A DNA stretch of 64,000 nucleotides, taken from an uncultured Lachnospiraceae bacterium (GTDB lineage Bacteria; Bacillota; Clostridia; Lachnospirales; Lachnospiraceae). How positions within the stretch are numbered: position 1 is the stretch's first letter; the number at the start of each line of letters is the position of its first letter. Both the position numbers and the translations under genes were made by a program. Location of the stretch: NCBI GenBank assembly GCA_910578085.1, contig CAJTPM010000003.1:1-64000 (forward strand). Direction: 5' to 3'. Positions 1 through 7,798 of the stretch are shown one piece after another. Under the pieces are notes generated by a model. It ran no database searches. It was not told the DNA's origin and was given only the letters and a program-made list of their open reading frames with translations.

Positions 1-42
1 CATATCCGGTGAGGAGTTATTTTAATTTATAACAAAAAGAAT

Positions 43-80
43 CCCGTAATTATGCGGGTTTTGGCGTTTCGCAAACGCCT
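43..80. terminator. two small hairpins before the surface protein gene
   Basis: Two adjacent short palindromes: CCCG/CGGG at 43-58 followed by a run of four T, and GGCGTTT/AAACGCC at 63-79. The first could be the weak intrinsic terminator of a gene lying left of the window. The second has no T tail and sits about 40 bases before the start codon at 118, so it would be in the leader or just upstream. No promoter was clear in the first 117 bases. Confidence 0.35.
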
Positions 81-117
81 ATACATTGCGTAAATATTGA
101 GAGGAGGAAACAGAAAA

Positions 118-3100
118 ATGGCAACAAAGAAAAAGAAACCGTTCTGGGCGAAGTTCTTGTCAGCCGTGTTGGTCGTAAGCATGTTGATAGGCAATGCAGG
201 CATGTCCAGCTTTGCGGCGTCAGACAGCCCGGATGAAAAGATTACTGTGGAGGAAGCGGTTTCAGAGAAGACTGTGGAGGGTGAAGAAATCACTGTAGAG
301 ACGCCCGGGACAGACATTGTGGAAACACAGGAGCCGCCGACACAGGAGGCCGGAGCGCCCGATATGGAAGAAGATCTGCAAACCTCAGAAGGAGCGGGTA
401 CGTCCGACGTAGAGGAAGAGCCGGAGGTGACGGAAGGTAATATACTTCCGGGAACCGACGATGACAGCACAAAACCCGATGCGGCAGATGCAGAAAATGG
501 GGAGGTAATTTCCGGGGCGTCTGATGCGGATACGGAAGAAACGGATGCTGTTGCTCCTTCGGACAGTGAAACGAACACTGACCAGGCGACGGAGGATAGT
601 ATGGAAGCACCCGCAGAGCTTAAAACCGAAAAGACATATGCGGCGCTGGAAGAATTTCTGGCAGCTGTAGCGGCAGTCGGAGAGGTCGACGAGGCGGAGG
701 ATCTGCTGATGGCGATCGATATCTGTCTGGAAATGTATGGCAGACTTTCACCGGAGGATAAAGAGGCGCAGAGTGAGGCGTATGCGTATATTGCAGGCTG
801 CCGTGAACAGGTGGCGGCGGGGAATTCGGATGAGGGGATTGAGGAACTGGTCTATACAACCTATACATCACATATTACTTTATACCCCAGTGGAGCTGCG
901 CCTACCGGTACAAAATTAAAGGTGGGCGATTGTATCAATGGACATTGGTACGTGGAATCGATAAGTACTTCCAGTGTTAAATTCGGCTCTCCATACGGTG
1001 AACATAATAACAGCTTTCAAATACCGGCCCCCTCTACTATTTGGGAAGGGGTGACTCATTCATATGACACGGTATGTTCCGGAAGTGCATTTTTTAATAA
1101 GCCCAGCGTTGGAGCCAATGGTCATATTATATATACGGGAGGGATTGCTACTTACAGCAACTTGAAATCTACCGGCACTGGTGGTGGAGATAGCAGCAAT
1201 AAGCTGTCCTTTACAGTAATTCACCAGTATTATACAAATGGCGGGTATGATGGCCAGGTAAGTGAGACGTTTGAAATGGCGCCGCTCGGTTATAATGGTT
1301 CTGTGTATGCTTCTAATTCCATTCCAAAGAAGACGGGTTATAATGGGAATACTTATACCTTTTCCTCAGCAAGCCCGGGTTCGATTTATGTCAGTAAAGG
1401 AGCAACTGGTAATCGGGGCACGTTTACACTGCGGTATGATCGTACGATGAGACAGGAGACATATACCTATAATCTGACCTGGAATTACAATGGCGGCAAA
1501 GTAGAAAATTACAATGGAAGCAGCAAGACAAAGACAGAGACTAGCGGGAGCAGTACACATATTTTCTATGAAGATGCTGATGGGTATGGATCGCCGAGAC
1601 CGATAAGAGATGGCTATACGTTTAAAGGCTGGACTTATAGTGGAAATGGCAATTATACTGTTTCAACTGGCCAGATTAATATGACGGGTATTGCTGACAG
1701 TACTGTGTCAGGAACGTTGACAGCTGTATGGGAGCAAAATGCCCCTGTTATTCCTGACAGAACATTCAGGCTGGTAAAAGAATTCAAGGGTTTAAATGAT
1801 GTTCCTGAAGATTTCACGATCAGCTATAATCTTGTTTGTGCAGATACCACTAATGGGACACTTACATCCAGCGGAACGTTGACCGGCCAGAATGGAACAG
1901 TTGATGAGGACGCAATGACTGTAACGTGGCAGGTACCGTATTTCTACGGGCAGAAGCTGGCAGGCAATCCTGATAACAATGCGACAAATGTGCTTACTAT
2001 TACAGAAGATTGTGATGTTGAGGGATATACTTATGAGTCCGGTGTGCGCGGAGCTTATATGACCAAAAATGCTGACGGAACGATTACCTGTATAGTTAGT
2101 TCGATGGCCAGCGGCGTTACCCGCACTATCACCAACACTTATAGTAAAACTGCTCCGCCTGTAGATGATAACAATGGTGTATCGATTACAAAGACCCGTT
2201 TTTCCATAAATGATGATCCGAATAAGACTACAGCTGAAAAAGGTGATACGATCGTCTGGAACATCAGAGTAACAAATAACTCCAATGTAAGGAAGACAGT
2301 TAAATTAACTGAGCAGCTTGCGGGAGCGACACTCAGCAAGTCGGAAGTTACTCTTGAGCCGGGCAAATCTGAAACTGTTACTGCGACATACACTGTAACA
2401 GGCGATGAGGAGCTTAAGGAAGGAAAACTGTACAACACGGTATCTGGAACAACTGGCGGAGAAGGTGAGAGAGAAAATCCTGAGGACACGGACGACGGTA
2501 CGGAGATTGATAATAATGATGAGAAAGCAGCGAAGCTGGAAGTTATAAAAACAGTAGATAATGCAAGTCCGAAAGCCGGAGAAACTGTAATTTATACTAT
2601 CGAGGTAGAAAATACCGGAGATGCTGATGCAACAGGAGTAACAGTGAAAGATCCGCTGAATGAGAAGCTGGAATTCGTGAGCTGGGAATTGAATGGTGTG
2701 GAGAGCGGGGAAAAACCTGCGAATGATGTGTATATGATAGGAGATTTGGCAGCAGGAGCAAGTGCAACGCTGACCATCAAAGCGACTGTAAAGGAAGGAA
2801 CCGAAGAGGGAACAGAAATCGTTAATGTGGCGACAGGAGATTATGAAGGAAAGCCAGAAGGAGAGGAACCGAGAGGTGAAGTGACAATTAAGGTTGAAGG
2901 AAATGGTACGGAACCGACGCCAACACCGGAACCGGAACCGACGCCAACACCGGAACCGGAACCGACGCCAACACCGGAACCGGAACCGATGCCAACACCG
3001 GAACCGACACCGACGCCTGCACCGGAACCGACGCCAACGCCGGAACCGACACCGACGCCTGCACCGGAACCGACGCCGACGCCTGAACCGGAACCGACAC

Positions 3101-3717
3101 CAACTCCTGACTCGACACCGACACCACCCGTACCGGAACCGACAACGATCATACCGGAGCCTGTTCCCGCAGTGGGACCTGCAGAGGTGGCGGCGACAGT
3201 AACGCCTGTAGTGCCTGCACAGACAGAGCCCGCACAGACAGCGGCGCTTGCAGGTCCGACGCCTGAAGTGACAGAACTTATGGATGAGGAAGTACCGTTG
3301 GCAGCAGGAGAAAAAGAGACCATTACCGGGACAGAGGAACTGGGTGAGGAAGCTGTACCTTTGGCAGCAGGAAAAGGAGGAGCATGGGCACTCATCAACT
3401 TTGCGCTGATGAATCTGGCAGTTTTTGAATCCCTGATGCTGCTGATCGGTTACTTTATTAAAACGAAAGGCTCATCCGAGGAAGAGGATGATGAAGAAAA
3501 GAAGAAGTTAAAGAAAAAAGGCATTATGCGTATTATCAGTCTGCTGGTAGCTGTCATTTCTGTCATCGCATTTATTCTGACAGAAGACATTACACTTCCC
3601 ACCGCATTCGTAGACCGCTATACGATCTTAATGGCAATCATTGCCATCGTACAGACAGTTGTAGTTTGGCTGTCCCGTAAAGAGGTAAAGGATGAGGAGC
3701 AGGAAGTTCGGGCATAA
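118..3717 (+). CDS. large secreted, membrane-anchored surface protein with InlB-B and DUF11-like domains
   Basis: Start chosen at the ATG at 118 (GAGAGGAGG just upstream), not the in-frame TTG at 97; 1199 residues. A lysine-rich signal peptide covers residues 1-34 (cleavage near SFAA). An acidic low-complexity stretch follows to about 195, then a Ser/Gly/Asn/Thr-rich region. An InlB-B/Listeria-Bacteroides repeat-like fold ends in GYTFKGW...LTAVWEQ (about 448-540). Two DUF11-like beta domains lie near 680-795 and 805-925 (for example TPGETVIYTIEVENTG-type strands: KAGETVIYTIEVENTGDAD). A Pro-Thr-Glu repeat (about 931-1004) would span the wall. The tail has three hydrophobic segments (about 1090-1115, 1138-1155, 1168-1185) separated by a Glu/Lys cluster. 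No LPXTG motif was seen, so sortase anchoring is unlikely. Probable adhesin or envelope structural protein; ligand unknown. Confidence 0.85.
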   Translation: MATKKKKPFWAKFLSAVLVVSMLIGNAGMSSFAASDSPDEKITVEEAVSEKTVEGEEITVETPGTDIVETQEPPTQEAGAPDMEEDLQTSEGAGTSDVEEEPEVTEGNILPGTDDDSTKPDAADAENGEVISGASDADTEETDAVAPSDSETNTDQATEDSMEAPAELKTEKTYAALEEFLAAVAAVGEVDEAEDLLMAIDICLEMYGRLSPEDKEAQSEAYAYIAGCREQVAAGNSDEGIEELVYTTYTSHITLYPSGAAPTGTKLKVGDCINGHWYVESISTSSVKFGSPYGEHNNSFQIPAPSTIWEGVTHSYDTVCSGSAFFNKPSVGANGHIIYTGGIATYSNLKSTGTGGGDSSNKLSFTVIHQYYTNGGYDGQVSETFEMAPLGYNGSVYASNSIPKKTGYNGNTYTFSSASPGSIYVSKGATGNRGTFTLRYDRTMRQETYTYNLTWNYNGGKVENYNGSSKTKTETSGSSTHIFYEDADGYGSPRPIRDGYTFKGWTYSGNGNYTVSTGQINMTGIADSTVSGTLTAVWEQNAPVIPDRTFRLVKEFKGLNDVPEDFTISYNLVCADTTNGTLTSSGTLTGQNGTVDEDAMTVTWQVPYFYGQKLAGNPDNNATNVLTITEDCDVEGYTYESGVRGAYMTKNADGTITCIVSSMASGVTRTITNTYSKTAPPVDDNNGVSITKTRFSINDDPNKTTAEKGDTIVWNIRVTNNSNVRKTVKLTEQLAGATLSKSEVTLEPGKSETVTATYTVTGDEELKEGKLYNTVSGTTGGEGERENPEDTDDGTEIDNNDEKAAKLEVIKTVDNASPKAGETVIYTIEVENTGDADATGVTVKDPLNEKLEFVSWELNGVESGEKPANDVYMIGDLAAGASATLTIKATVKEGTEEGTEIVNVATGDYEGKPEGEEPRGEVTIKVEGNGTEPTPTPEPEPTPTPEPEPTPTPEPEPMPTPEPTPTPAPEPTPTPEPTPTPAPEPTPTPEPEPTPTPDSTPTPPVPEPTTIIPEPVPAVGPAEVAATVTPVVPAQTEPAQTAALAGPTPEVTELMDEEVPLAAGEKETITGTEELGEEAVPLAAGKGGAWALINFALMNLAVFESLMLLIGYFIKTKGSSEEEDDEEKKKLKKKGIMRIISLLVAVISVIAFILTEDITLPTAFVDRYTILMAIIAIVQTVVVWLSRKEVKDEEQEVRA
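2911..3129 (+). repeat. 18-bp tandem repeat encoding PTPEPE units
   Basis: In-gene tandem array built on a unit close to GAACCGACGCCAACACCG, with CCTGCA and CCGATG variants. It encodes Pro-Thr-Pro-Glu-Pro-Glu repeats, the usual flexible cell-wall spacer of Gram-positive surface proteins. Copy number is likely to vary between strains by slippage. The opposite strand is open through the array because of its composition; those frames are not genes. Confidence 0.85.
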
Positions 3718-3759
3718 GCCAATGCGGAAACTTCGCAAAAAGAATGGGTAAACGTAATA

Positions 3760-3798
3760 AAACAGGCGCCGGGGAGTAATCTGCGGCGCCTGTTTTTT
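3760..3798 (+). terminator. intrinsic terminator of the surface protein gene
   Basis: A 12-bp GC-rich stem (AAACAGGCGCCG at 3760-3771 pairing with CGGCGCCTGTTT at 3784-3795), a 12-nt loop and a run of six T. It lies about 40 bases after the stop codon at 3717. The stem ends are A/T rich on both sides, so it could act in both directions. Confidence 0.85.
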
Positions 3799-4041
3799 AG
3801 CGGAGAGAATGAAGTTTGTTGCTTTGTCGTCAGTGATTTGCATAATACGCAAAGGTATTGAATTTGTTATATACTAAAAAATAAAAATTTTATAAAAAAC
3901 AGATTCAGATATTGCAAACCGAAACCACTTGAAGTAGTATAAAAATACATATCTGGGAACTTCTGAGATTTCTTGACTATCTTATCACATTCGTGAGAAA
4001 AGGCTCCCTTATATGAAAACAGCATAAAGGGAGGAAAAGGA
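3799..4041. other. AT-rich intergenic region
   Basis: No open frame of substance. Just before the next gene, CTCCCTT (4004-4010) can pair with AAGGGAG (4027-4033), which would fold the ribosome binding site of the Rpn-type relic into a hairpin. I saw no convincing sigma-A promoter; TTGAAT at about 3858 followed by a TATACT-like hexamer is a weak candidate. Confidence 0.4.
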
Positions 4042-4512
4042 ATGGGTAAAGCGGATGTTTATGAGAGTGATTATCTGGAAAATGAAGAGATTTTTGCGGA
4101 TCTGGTAAACGGAGTCCTGTATAATGGAGAACAGGTAGTGAAGAAAGAAAAAATGGAGGAGCACAGGGATAGATATGAAGATTTAAGCAGAGAGGCGAAG
4201 ATACTGTTGTCGAAGCTGACGAATATAAAAAAGATACCAGGTGTGGAGAAGGAAGAATTTGAGAGAGGAGAGTTTGATATGTGTAAGGCATTTGAAGATA
4301 TGAAGGAAGAGGGTAAGATTGAAGGAAGAGCGGAAGGAAAAATAGAGGGAAGAGCAGAAGGAAAGGCGGAAGAAAGAGAGAACGGCATCCGAAGCGCGCT
4401 CAACATCATAAAAGAATTCAGTGGATCCAGGGAACAGGGTATTTCTGCGCTTATAAAGGAATACAGCCTCAGCAGGGAGAACGCGATGGAAAAGGTGGCG
4501 TTGTACTGGTAG
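4042..4512 (+). pseudogene. Rpn-family nuclease/transposase relic with internal deletion
   Basis: The N-terminus (MGKADVYESDYLENEEIFADLVNGVLY) and the C-terminus (FDMCKAFEDMKEEGKIEGRAEGK repeats, then a helical tail) look like the two ends of the PD-(D/E)XK Rpn-family 'recombination-promoting nuclease/putative transposase' proteins common in Lachnospiraceae. Those are about 280-320 residues; this one is 156. The middle that should carry the D...D-x-Q-x-x-K catalytic residues is missing, and the reading frame is kept. It is therefore probably a catalytically dead in-frame deletion remnant. The EGKIEGRAEGKIEGRAEGK stretch is the low-complexity repeat typical of the family tail. The ribosome binding site GGGAGG is intact, so it may still be translated. 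Confidence 0.65.
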
Positions 4513-4570
4513 GGTAATACGGTAGCTTTTGTCGATATAAACATGGAAGAATGAAAGAGGAGAAGCGAAT

Positions 4571-5245
4571 ATGTCGGAGACAACGTTTGATTCCGTATAT
4601 CGGGAAATATTTCCCTTCTGGGAGAAAATATCGGAAAAGGACAGGGAGTATATCTGTCAGAATTCTTCCAATGTGGTTTATCCGAAAGGGAAGAATATAC
4701 ATGACGGCAGTGAATGCTCCGGTGTGATCTTAGTTCGTTCCGGAAGTCTCAGACTTTATATGATGTCGGAGGAGGGAAAGGATATCACGCTTTATCGTCT
4801 GCACAGGGGGGATCTGTGTATGCTGTCGGCTTCCTGCGTGTTAAATGCCGTCACTTTTGATGTGTTTGTGGATGCAGAGGAGGACAGCGAATGCCTGGTG
4901 GTTGGCGGGGCGGCTTTTGCGTCGGTTTCGGAACGAAATCCGGACATACGGATCTTTGCGCTGGAAACTGCAGTCAGCCGTTTTTCGGATGTGATGTGGG
5001 TGATGCAGCAGATCCTGTTTATGAGTATGGACAGGCGGCTGGCGATCTTTCTTTTTGATGAGGCGGCGAGGACCGGATCGGATACCATTGCGCTGACGCA
5101 CGGGCAGATTGCCCGGTATATGGGTTCTGCCCGTGAGGTGGTATCCAGGATGTTAAAATATTTTGCCGGTGAGGGAATCGTGGAATCTTCCAGAGGCGGT
5201 ATCCGGATTCTGGATAAAAACCGCCTGCGGAAACTAACCCTTTAG
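4571..5245 (+). CDS. Crp/Fnr family transcriptional regulator
   Basis: 224 residues, the usual length. A cyclic-nucleotide-binding-type jelly roll covers about residues 15-135 (VILVRSGSLRLYM; DITLYRLHRGDLC). A C-terminal winged helix covers about 150-220 (LTHGQIARYMGSAREVVSRML, then RGGIRILD). Five cysteines (29, 49, 83, 89, 108) could serve redox, iron-sulfur or haem sensing, but their spacing does not match E. coli Fnr, so the ligand is open. It converges on the thioredoxin gene and overlaps its 3' end by 12 bp. Matching palindromes upstream of thioredoxin and ferredoxin (5602-5616, 6531-6545) are its likely operators, making it a local redox activator. Ribosome binding site AGAGGAG precedes the ATG. 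Confidence 0.9.
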   Translation: MSETTFDSVYREIFPFWEKISEKDREYICQNSSNVVYPKGKNIHDGSECSGVILVRSGSLRLYMMSEEGKDITLYRLHRGDLCMLSASCVLNAVTFDVFVDAEEDSECLVVGGAAFASVSERNPDIRIFALETAVSRFSDVMWVMQQILFMSMDRRLAIFLFDEAARTGSDTIALTHGQIARYMGSAREVVSRMLKYFAGEGIVESSRGGIRILDKNRLRKLTL

Positions 5246-5542
5246 CATGGCGAGTATTTGCTCCTTCGGCTTTGCCCCCACTGACTGGCTGACAGGTTTT
5301 CCGTTTTTGAGCACGACCAGTGTGGGGATGCTTAAAACCCGGAATTTTTGGGCCAGTTCAGGCTCCATGTCTACATTGACCTTTCCTATCAGGTACTGCG
5401 GATTTTCCTCCGCGATTTCATCCACCAGGGGAGATACCATGCGGCAGGGGCCGCACCAGTCGGCATAGAAATCTAAAAGCACGGTTTTATCGCTGGCTGT
5501 TACAGTTTCAAAGTTATATTTGTTTACGGTAAGTACTGACAT
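5234..5542 (-). CDS. trxA: thioredoxin
   Basis: 102 residues with the full thioredoxin fold and active site WCGPC (residues about 28-32), the cis-proline region SIPTLVVLKNG, and the standard family length. It reduces protein disulfides in the cytosol using thioredoxin reductase, which is not in the window. The 3' end overlaps the convergent Crp/Fnr gene by 12 bp. Its promoter carries a near-ideal Crp/Fnr-type palindrome centred at about -41, shared with the ferredoxin operon, so expression probably follows the neighbouring regulator. Confidence 0.95.
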   Translation of the reverse strand: MSVLTVNKYNFETVTASDKTVLLDFYADWCGPCRMVSPLVDEIAEENPQYLIGKVNVDMEPELAQKFRVLSIPTLVVLKNGKPVSQSVGAKPKEQILAMLKG

Positions 5543-5574
5543 GTTTATTACCTTCCTTTCTTTTTTCTGATAAC

Positions 5575-5616
5575 AGTATATCGTGTTTTCTTTCCTGTTT
5601 CTGTGACGCAGTCACA
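5575..5616 (-). promoter_or_regulatory. class II-type Crp/Fnr promoter of trxA
   Basis: On the minus strand, a perfect palindrome TGTGAC-TGC-GTCACA (5602-5616) is followed by exactly 21 bases and then a TATACT -10 box (5575-5580). The palindrome centre falls at about -41 and there is no good -35 hexamer. That is the classic position where a Crp/Fnr dimer contacts polymerase as an activator. The same layout with the same spacing is found upstream of the ferredoxin gene. Confidence 0.8.
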
Positions 5617-5703
5617 TAGATATTGTTATATTGACGGGGCCATATGTTCAGCAGTTTTTCCGGGCAGGGTATGTATTGTTAAATAATTTGACGGCCGGTT
5701 CGC

Positions 5704-6282
5704 TCAGTGTGTTGCCTGCAGTTTACATATGAGCTGCGTCATGGTTCCCATGGGGCAGTAGACGCACCAGGAACGGGGTTTAAATAAAACCATCGTAATA
5801 AACCCAAGCACAGTGGAGGTAAGCATCACGCTGTAAAAACCGAAGGCAAACTGTGCGACGCCGTCAGAGAACAGAGTGCCGTGATAGGCCCAGTGCCAGG
5901 GCAGCTTAAAGGTCCACAGCAGCGTCACCACAGTTCTCAGATCCTTTGCGCCGGAAAAGACCAGCCAGGTGTTCCACAGCATGAGGAAGAACATCGCAAA
6001 GAAAAAGATTAAAAATCCGTATCGGAAGTATTTTGATCTCATCCATCCGGGGATATCTTTTCTGCGGGAGAGACCAAACCGGCCGCCGATCAGAGAAAAG
6101 AGCTGTCCCCTGCCGCAGTATTTGTTGCAGTAGGCCTTATTGCCTTTTATGATGGCGATCAAAAGCGGTATGAAAAAGCATAAAAGTCCCAGCCAGGCAA
6201 AAAGGATATTGAAAAGTCCAAGGATCAGGTAAGTAAGCGATACGATCCAGAGGTAATCATACCATTTCTTTTTTTTATTCAT
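5704..6282 (-). CDS. 4Fe-4S-binding polytopic membrane protein (NapH/YccM-like)
   Basis: The start is taken at the ATG whose first bases overlap the ferredoxin stop (ATGA, 6279-6282), giving 192 residues; the longer upstream frame lies inside the ferredoxin gene. About four or five hydrophobic segments are visible. Cysteine motifs AYCNKYCGRGQ (after the second helix pair) and SWCVYCPMG (near the C-terminus) are the half-cluster motifs of the NapH/NosR/YccM membrane ferredoxin group. Translationally coupled to the ferredoxin gene, so together they likely move electrons between a soluble donor and a membrane or exported acceptor. The substrate is not identifiable. Confidence 0.8.
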   Translation of the reverse strand: MNKKKKWYDYLWIVSLTYLILGLFNILFAWLGLLCFFIPLLIAIIKGNKAYCNKYCGRGQLFSLIGGRFGLSRRKDIPGWMRSKYFRYGFLIFFFAMFFLMLWNTWLVFSGAKDLRTVVTLLWTFKLPWHWAYHGTLFSDGVAQFAFGFYSVMLTSTVLGFITMVLFKPRSWCVYCPMGTMTQLICKLQATH

Positions 6283-6476
6283 TCCTCTGTCACCTCCAGT
6301 GTAATAATACTTGCCGGACATTCTTTTGCACACATGCCGCATCCGACGCACAGATCCCTGTCAATAGAGGCATGGATGCCGTTTGGGACAGTGATGGCAT
6401 TTCGGGGGCAGACTTTGATACAGCATCCGCAGGCCACGCATTCCTGCACATTGACAACTGCTTTTCTTTTTATCAT
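6279..6476 (-). CDS. 2[4Fe-4S] ferredoxin
   Basis: 65 residues from the ATG at 6476, preceded by AAAAGGAG. The longest frame starts further up but that part is the promoter. Two CxxCxxCxxxCP motifs, CVACGCCIKVCP and CVGCGMCAKECP, bind two 4Fe-4S clusters, the clostridial ferredoxin pattern. It overlaps the downstream membrane iron-sulfur gene by 4 bp and forms a two-gene operon with it. The promoter holds a Crp/Fnr-type operator. Confidence 0.92.
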   Translation of the reverse strand: MIKRKAVVNVQECVACGCCIKVCPRNAITVPNGIHASIDRDLCVGCGMCAKECPASIITLEVTEE

Positions 6477-6503
6477 GGGTAAACTCCTTTTGTGTTTTTG
6501 TTC

Positions 6504-6545
6504 ATTATACAGAGAAAAAACATATTGTTCTGTGACAAAGTCACA
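6504..6545 (-). promoter_or_regulatory. class II-type Crp/Fnr promoter of the ferredoxin operon
   Basis: On the minus strand, the palindrome TGTGAC-TTT-GTCACA (6531-6545) is followed by 21 bases and a perfect TATAAT box (6504-6509). Only the three central bases differ from the trxA operator, and the spacing is identical to the base. No -35 hexamer is needed with an activator bound at -41. Confidence 0.82.
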
Positions 6546-6630
6546 GTAATCACTGCACAATGAACAGTAAAAGAAATTCTGTAGAGTTTCGTGACAGTTA
6601 TATAGTTTCACGGTTTTTTTCTTCTTTCCG

Positions 6631-6659
6631 CTGACAAACGAAACGAGTTGTGATATAAT
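6631..6659 (+). promoter_or_regulatory. sigma-A promoter of carAB
   Basis: CTGACA (6631-6636), a 17-base spacer and TATAAT (6654-6659), 48 bases before carA. The leader contains a short CCGCG/CGCGG hairpin (about 6661-6682). I see no PyrR-binding consensus, so pyrimidine control is not evident here. Confidence 0.7.
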
Positions 6660-6706
6660 ACCGCGAGGAACAGAAAACGCGGCTTATTGAAGAAGGAGCA
6701 TACTGC

Positions 6707-7798
6707 ATGAAAGCTTTTCTGATTTTAGAGGACGGCACCGTATTTGAGGGGACGCATATCGGTGCGGAAAAAGAAATCATCAGTGAAATTGTTTTTAACA
6801 CATCCATGGCGGGGTATCTGGAAGTGCTGACGGATCCCTCCTATGCGGGACAGGCTGTCTGCATGACCTATCCGCTCATTGGAAATTACGGCGTCTGCCT
6901 GCAGGATATGGAGTCTTCCCACCCCTGTCTGGACGGGTTTATCGTCAGGGAGTTGTCGAGAATGCCCAGTAATTTCCGGAGCGATATGAGCATTCAGGAA
7001 TTTCTGGACAAGTATGAGGTTCCTGGCATCGCGGGGATCGATACCAGGGCGCTTGTAAAGCTTTTGCGGGAAAAAGGGACCATGAACGGTATGATTACCA
7101 CGAGAGAGGATTTTGTGGTGGAAGAGATTTTGCCGAAGCTTAGAGCCTACACCCCCGGCAAGGTGGTGGAGAAGGTGTGTACCAGGGAAAAATACACTGT
7201 CGGCGAGGGCAGACGGAAGGTGGCGCTGGTGGATTTCGGCACAAAGAGCAATATCATCAGCTGCCTGGTAAATAGAGACTGTACGGTGACAGTCTATCCT
7301 GCGCCGACAGCGGCTGCGGAAATTTTGGCGGATGGACCGGACGGCATTATGCTGTCCAATGGACCGGGTGATCCGAAGGAATGTGTATCTGTCATAGAAG
7401 AAGTGAAGAAATTGTATCAGAGCGATGTACCGATCTTTGCGATCTGTCTGGGACATCAGCTGATGGCGTTAGCTACGGGAGCGGATACCTTCAAGATGAA
7501 ATACGGGCATCGGGGCGGCAATCATCCGGTGAAGGATCTTGCCACAGGACAGGTGTATATCTCTTCCCAGAATCACGGCTATGTGGTGGATATGGAGAAG
7601 CTTGATGAGACGGTGGCAAAGCCCGCCTTTGTGAATGTCAACGACGGCACCTGTGAGGGAGTTTCCTACACAGGGAAAAATATCTTTACGGTGCAGTTCC
7701 ATCCGGAGGCCTGTTCGGGACCCCTGGACAGCGGATTCCTGTTTGACAGATTTATGGAAATGATCGATGAAAAAAAAGGAGGGATGGAACATGCCTAG
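6707..7798 (+). CDS. carA: carbamoyl-phosphate synthase small subunit
   Basis: 363 residues, full length. The N-terminal CPSase small-chain domain (FLILEDGTVFEG) is followed by a class I glutamine amidotransferase domain with nucleophile Cys247 in ICLGHQ and the HPEA catalytic histidine/glutamate near the C-terminus. It supplies ammonia from glutamine to CarB for pyrimidine and arginine synthesis. It overlaps carB by 8 bp, and the ribosome binding site of carB lies inside its last codons. GAAGGAG precedes the ATG. Confidence 0.97.
   Translation: MKAFLILEDGTVFEGTHIGAEKEIISEIVFNTSMAGYLEVLTDPSYAGQAVCMTYPLIGNYGVCLQDMESSHPCLDGFIVRELSRMPSNFRSDMSIQEFLDKYEVPGIAGIDTRALVKLLREKGTMNGMITTREDFVVEEILPKLRAYTPGKVVEKVCTREKYTVGEGRRKVALVDFGTKSNIISCLVNRDCTVTVYPAPTAAAEILADGPDGIMLSNGPGDPKECVSVIEEVKKLYQSDVPIFAICLGHQLMALATGADTFKMKYGHRGGNHPVKDLATGQVYISSQNHGYVVDMEKLDETVAKPAFVNVNDGTCEGVSYTGKNIFTVQFHPEACSGPLDSGFLFDRFMEMIDEKKGGMEHA

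Noticed and set aside
2911..3129. Possible CRISPR array from regular short repeats
   Set aside because: The repeat is an 18-bp in-frame coding repeat with no spacers and no cas genes nearby.
2841..3398. Minus-strand open frame of 185 codons, rich in Gly, Val and Ser
   Set aside because: It is the shadow of the Pro-Thr-Glu repeat in the surface protein; it has no ribosome binding site and its composition follows from the repeat.
6591..6612. GTGACA...TTTCAC as a third Crp/Fnr site near the carAB promoter
   Set aside because: The half-sites are too far apart (N13) and do not match the tight TGTGAC-N3-GTCACA pattern of the other two.
6725..7456. Minus-strand open frame of 243 codons over carA
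   Set aside because: It is antisense to a fully conserved carA sequence and reads as His/Arg-rich nonsense with no start signal.
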